A stretch of 64,000 bases of DNA, from the NCBI GenBank assembly GCA_021234155.1, contig JAJEKV010000008.1, forward strand, positions 2,699,580-2,763,579, in the 5' to 3' direction. The translations under genes and the position numbers were made by a program. Shown piece after piece: positions 59,630 through 64,000 of this stretch (positions are counted from its first letter, which is position 1; every line of letters begins with the position of its first letter). The notes under the pieces are model-generated. The model had not been told where the DNA came from, searched no databases, and was given only the letters and a program-made list of their open reading frames with translations. Source of the DNA: Isoetes taiwanensis (Eukaryota > Streptophyta > Lycopodiopsida > Isoetales > Isoetaceae).

Positions 59630-60450
59630 ATTAGAAGCGCTGCTGCATTTCCAACATCTCGAAAACGGCGAAGCATTCGGATCACACCTTGCTTCGTGAA
59701 TTCAGCAACCAACCTGAGGAAATTTGACCTTAGGGCTACTAAGAAATTTTCAACTAAATACTTTGCTGACCACCATCAAATCATAGGCTGCCACGTTGTA
59801 TCGTTCTTTCTATAGGGCTTACCTCTTTTGACTATTGTGTTCTTGAAGAAAGATTTCAAAGCAATATTTTTTGTTGAAAGAAGTGTTTTTATTCAATTAA
59901 TACAAGAAACCTGGACACCCAAACGCTATGTGGACGATGCTCAAGGGCTTTAGAAAAGTCGACACGAGAATTTAGGGATGATGAAGGCTTACACGGGGTT
60001 CACTACAAAACTTGATCGGGCGTATATCTCTTATCCGGTGTCGATTTTGGCGTTCGGGCTCGTTTGGAAAGCTTGTTCGAGCTCTTTCCCGGAGGTATAT
60101 AGCATCACCGTTTTGCATGTGGCTTCTGCCGCAAAACAGCCTGATTTCCGACTGGTTTGGGTGTCATGGCTCCCCGCGTGACAGCCGATGGGGATCGATT
60201 GAGCCTCATGGCTTTTAAATGGGCCAAGGGAGATGGCGAGAGAAAGAATCCTCCAAGAAAGGGAAGGGGCTGGTCTCAGATGCATGAAGAGGCTGGATGG
60301 TGGAAGCGGGCATGCAATTGGGGTGGCAGATGAGGGAGCTCTTTGAATCCCTTCTGCTGAGAGGTATGTGGATTGTTCTTCCTCTCAATATAATTCGAGA
60401 CCTCCTAGGATTGTGTTTTGGAGACTCGGGTCTTGATTCCATCAAGCATG
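59630..60450. other. Spacer between the trihelix gene and the LINE
   Basis: 59630-59760 may include the 5' leader and promoter of the minus-strand trihelix gene, though no clear TATA box is seen. 59760-60450 has no recognised protein. The GC-richer part after 59950 may already be the 5' end of the LINE. Confidence 0.4.
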
Positions 60451-63400
60451 CCCCTTTGGAACCGGATCGGATGCCATCTTCCCGCGTGCTTGGGAAGGGA
60501 TCACTTTGGCGGGTGATGCCCCTCTTCTAGGGTGCATGTATGGCGATGTGCCTCCCCCCGGGTGCCCCGGATACCTCTCGGGATGCTGTATGGGCACTCT
60601 AACTCATGGCGCCTGCGGGCAGAGCAATGGATATTTGATCATCACCCTACGGGTTTTGAGGATTGGATCAAGCGCCAAGGCCCGGGAGTGTAGACCCGGC
60701 CGTGTCCAAGAGGCTCAAATTTGTGGGAGGATCATCACTCTGTTGGCCAGTGCCTCTTCCGAGACTCCATGGATAGATATTGATCATACTGCATGTTCAG
60801 ACCATTGAGAATCTAGTTTCATTTGCGGTATTGGGCTACTTCACAGGGGTACATATTGCACACGAGGAGGTTTAGCTCTTGGCCTTGGACATCCGAGACG
60901 GATTGGTTTGCCCGTGTATGGGTCCAAATTCCTACCAAATAATTTCTTCATAATCATGTTTGAGGTCGAAGTCTTCCGTAGGCGGCAATTGGTTAGTCGG
61001 GGGGTGGATACTTTGGGTGAATCATATGTGTCAGACTCGATATACTCCTAAGCAATGTCCACCAGGTTCTTTGACAAATGTAAAATCCTCTGTTGGTTCC
61101 AGATTCGTGATCTTCCTCCCGATCTAATGGTGCCTGATTTTTGGTTTCTATGGCTAATGGGTTGGGTGTATATTTGGCTCATTCTATTGTGCGTGTCCCC
61201 AAGATCCGGCAGGTTGCTCTTCATGGTGCACTGTGGCTCCTCTTCCAAAGCATGAGTGGGCCCCGCATTTTCTCTTCCGATTGAAGCTTTTGAATGGCTC
61301 AGATCCGCCGGATGTTTCCATCTATTGTGCTACCCACCACCCCTCATGATGATCCCGCCGGGCGTGCAGGATGTGGTAGGGGTTGCGGGTGCTTGTGCAA
61401 GGGCCCGGATTCTCTCTTCCCAGGCAACAGCGGAGGACTTCGTGGGTGCAAAGGAGTGGAGTTGGACGAGGTGGTGGTGGTTGGGAGAGGTGGTGTGGGG
61501 ACGAGGCGGGCAGGCTGCTTGCCGGGCCCATTGGATGGGGGGCTAGGGGACCTGGTGGCTCGTGGGAGGGCTCGGATGATTTGGTTGTGGCTAGGTCCGG
61601 AGGAGGGGCTGTGGGGAAGGGCTGCCGATCCTGCCGGGGATGTCAAAGGCTGTATGTGGCCGAGCATGAGGTGGCTGGAGCAGCCCGTTGGAGGTAGAGA
61701 CTAGTGTGGCCCATGACTCTATGGAGGTGTCGGGGACTTCCAACACGTGTTGAAGTGGAATGTCACGAGCGGCCGTGGGTCACATTGCCGTGATTAATCC
61801 TCCGCTCTAGATGATGATTCTCGGGAGGGGGCTGATGGCCCGGTGGGTAGGCATGTAATGGACACTTTCTCCTCCGTGATGAATAGGTCGCATCCTCATT
61901 TTGAATGTGCGGGGATGCGGTCCTTTAGTAGTAAGAGGGCCCGTGTTTCTTTGGCACTTCGGGCTAAGGCCCCGATATTATTTGCATTCGGGAGCATAAG
62001 TGTCACAGGGTGATATGTCCGTGCTCATGAATATGGTTGGTGGCGGTTTGGCTCTATTGCTTCTTCTTCCGGGCGGACTAGTGGGGGGGTACTCTTATTG
62101 CTTGAGGATGGATGTGCAGTCAATGCACGCCACAGTTTGCATGTGTTTTAGGGCAATTAAGTGGTTGGAGGCAGGCGTGAGTGGGGGATTGTTAATGTTT
62201 ATGCCCCTAATCAGCCTTCTCAAGGGGTGCTTTATGGGCCACATCCGGAATAAATTCGCAGCCTTTGGTGGGTTGCTGTTGCTTGGTTCTTTGTTAGGGG
62301 ACTTCAATATGGTAGGTTTTAGTAGAGGATCGCCTCGGGTTCTCGAACCCGTGATTGTATGGGTTTGAGAGGGACTAGTGGGTCTCGTTTGTTGCAGGAT
62401 TTAGCCTTGGTTGAGGTTCCTGGGACTCATCTTTCACCTACTTATAGCAGATTACGCTGGCCGGGTGATGCTAGTATGACCAACGGCTGTTTTTCCCCAT
62501 GTGCATCGGATGGTGTGCCCTTTGCGGAGGAGTAACATTCTATCTACCTCCATTTTGATCATTACCCCGTGTTTTGTCCGTGGTGCAGTTGCCTCTACTT
62601 CTAGGATCGGTGTTCCGCTTGAACACCCTACCGGGACATGTGGATTCTCGCCCAAGTGCAAGGAGTTGTGGCTTGATACCTTTTCATCTCCTGAAGGGTA
62701 TGTCCGGTATGGTGACCGTGATTGGCGAGGGTGAAGCGTTTTGCCAAGGTCTTTGGTAGGCGCTGCAAAAGCAGGAGTTTAGGAGTTGCATGGTCTCTAT
62801 CGTGAGTTGGAGAAGATTCTGGCGCAGCCGGTGGCATTAGGGGAGAATGCAAAAGGTTGCATTATTGCTGGGAGCAGGTTAAAGTGCGTAGAGGCGCTGG
62901 GTGAAGGCGGCCCCACCTGGTTGAAGGAGGGGGACACAAGTTCGCTTGTTCTTCTTAGCGGCTAGGCAGGGCCGATAAAGATCTATGGCGCCCCTTGCTT
63001 TGCCCGACAAATTTAACTTTGGAGGATCCCGCTAATTTGCAGAGGTATGTGCATGCTCATTTCTATTTTTCGCGACAGCTCTCTTCCCTATGAGCGAGGA
63101 GATGCAGAGCTTGTTTTGAACATTAAGCCATCTATCTATTCTCGGCCACCACAAGTGAGAGCTTGGAGCAGGAGCTTTCAGAGAGGATTTAGCGGAGGCA
63201 TGTATGTGCATGGCCAAGGATAAATGTCTTGGGCTGGATGGCATCCCCCAGTTCTTTCAGACTTATTGGGAGTGGACTGGTGAGTCATTATTGGTGCTGT
63301 GTGTATCTTGAGTTGCCGTAGTCTTCTCAAATAGATAGGATCTTGAATACCGCATGCATTTCCTTAATTTCTAAGGTTAAGCGACCTTCTACTATTAATG

Positions 63401-64000
63401 ATTGGAGGCCTATCTCCTTGTTGTCCTCTCAGGTACAAGATTATTATGAAAGCCCCCGGCAGAGAAGTTGAAGCCGGTGTTGACTTCTTCCATTAGTAAG
63501 GTGTACCGGGGTTTGTTCTGGGGAGGAACATTTTGACTAATGTTGCCGTAGTTTTATGAGGGCCTTTATTGGGCCAGGAGAACGTGTTAAAGGCATTGCC
63601 TATCTTAAGCTTGACTTTGCCAAAGCTTACTTATAGTGTTCGTTTGGGAGTTCTTGTCGCCATGATGTTAGCGCAATGTGGTCCACGCTTACAGAGACAT
63701 CATGAAGCTACATAGGCAGACGGGCTACTTGTGGTGTGCAGGTGAACCCTCCGCCTTTTTCTCCTTAGGCGAGAGGGTGCGTCGGGGTGCCCCTTTGGCG
63801 TAGATTTTTGTTCTGATTGTGGCGGAGGCCGCCCTCGATTGTTTTTTAGTTGCGGAGAGGAGGGGGTGGTGGATGGGCTTGGATGCAAGAGATGGTAGCC
63901 GTGATTATTAACCGGTTTGTCGATGACACTTCCTCTTCTTGGTGGCGTAAGAGAGGAATTTCATAATGTGAAGGGTTTGGTCGGATACTTTCTCCTTGGC
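60450..64000 (+). mobile_element. LINE (plant L1-like), decayed, running off the right end
   Basis: Plus-strand non-LTR retrotransposon. The ORF1-like part is at about 60600-61250 (GFEDWIKRQGPGV near 60650; CARLDI-type block near 61030). ORF2 has an AP-endonuclease: LNVRGCG near 61900, VNVYAPNQPSQGVLY near 62190, GDFNMV near 62298, SRLRWPGDAS near 62450, DHYPVF near 62560. RT follows: WLKEGDTSS near 62920, MAKDKCLGLDGIPQFFQTYW near 63210-63270, CISLISKVKRPSTINDWRP near 63355-63410, YLKLDFAKAY near 63600 and the catalytic FVDDT near 63918. Frames change many times and stops interrupt ORF2, so it is a pseudogene-like copy. The right end is outside the window. Confidence 0.85.

Noticed and set aside
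61256-61704. Overlapping GC-rich open frames of 96-136 codons on both strands
   Set aside because: Frames are open only because the DNA is G-rich. They lie inside the LINE between ORF1 and ORF2 and carry no domain.
1-64000. CRISPR arrays, bacterial operons, phage or organelle DNA
   Set aside because: No regularly spaced short repeats with unique spacers, no operon structure and no organelle genes. The introns and retroelements point to plant nuclear DNA.

Overview
The window looks like nuclear DNA of a land plant with a large, retrotransposon-rich genome. A non-seed plant (lycophyte, fern or similar) is my guess rather than something proved. The evidence for a plant is a relic of an ERECTA-type leucine-rich-repeat receptor kinase, two trihelix (Myb/SANT-like) DNA-binding genes, Ty3/gypsy chromoviruses with plant-style primer sites, a Ty3/gypsy element carrying an extra RNase H domain, a Ty1/copia scrap and a plant-type LINE. 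There are no bacterial operons and no CRISPR array. No intact tRNA or rRNA gene was found.

Layout. 1-1850 is mostly non-coding with a small tandem repeat. 1855-8296 is a 5'-truncated chromovirus (element C1, + strand) with gag remnant, protease, RT, RNase H, integrase, chromodomain, repeat-rich 3' leader and a 1.64-kb 3' LTR. 8297-10400 is AT-rich with nothing recognisable. 10420-15180 holds a decayed minus-strand gene or genes of unknown function, with a DGQHS motif and many CACGCCTGGCGTG-type palindromes. 15185-50551 is one nested retroelement complex. Its outer element is a minus-strand chromovirus (C2) whose 5' LTR, primer site and gag lie at 50551-44063 and whose gag end, pol, chromodomain and 3' leader lie at 19917-15185. 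C2 is split in gag by a 24-kb Ty3/gypsy complex (element A, 19918-44062). A is itself interrupted in integrase by an LTR of a third chromovirus (B) and has a duplicated 3' end, giving three A-LTRs in the same direction around a 6.7-kb orphan segment (31110-37815). 50552-59700 is the most gene-like part: an ERECTA-like kinase pseudogene, a plus-strand trihelix gene, a copia scrap and a minus-strand two-exon trihelix gene. About 60450-64000 is a decayed LINE (+ strand) running off the window.

The most interesting feature is in the leader of C2, between its tRNA-iMet primer site and gag. There are two extra transcription-unit-like modules on the element's strand. Each has a CTATAAATAG-type TATA box preceded by a pair of dyad repeats with arms close to CTCACACAGTGCG and CGCACTCTGTGAG. 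The first module encodes a histone H3-like protein, with a canonical H3 tail (ARTKQTAR), a long charged middle and a C-terminal histone fold with CENH3-like features. The second encodes an unrecognised protein of roughly 480-500 residues. A chromovirus carrying a histone H3/CENH3-like gene and a partner gene under matched internal promoters is, as far as I know, not a standard architecture, and it is my candidate for an undescribed system.

Limits: all calls come from reading the sequence by eye. Boundaries inside decayed elements are approximate, and copy-to-copy differences at CAG/CTG sites suggest that some apparent decay could be sequencing error.
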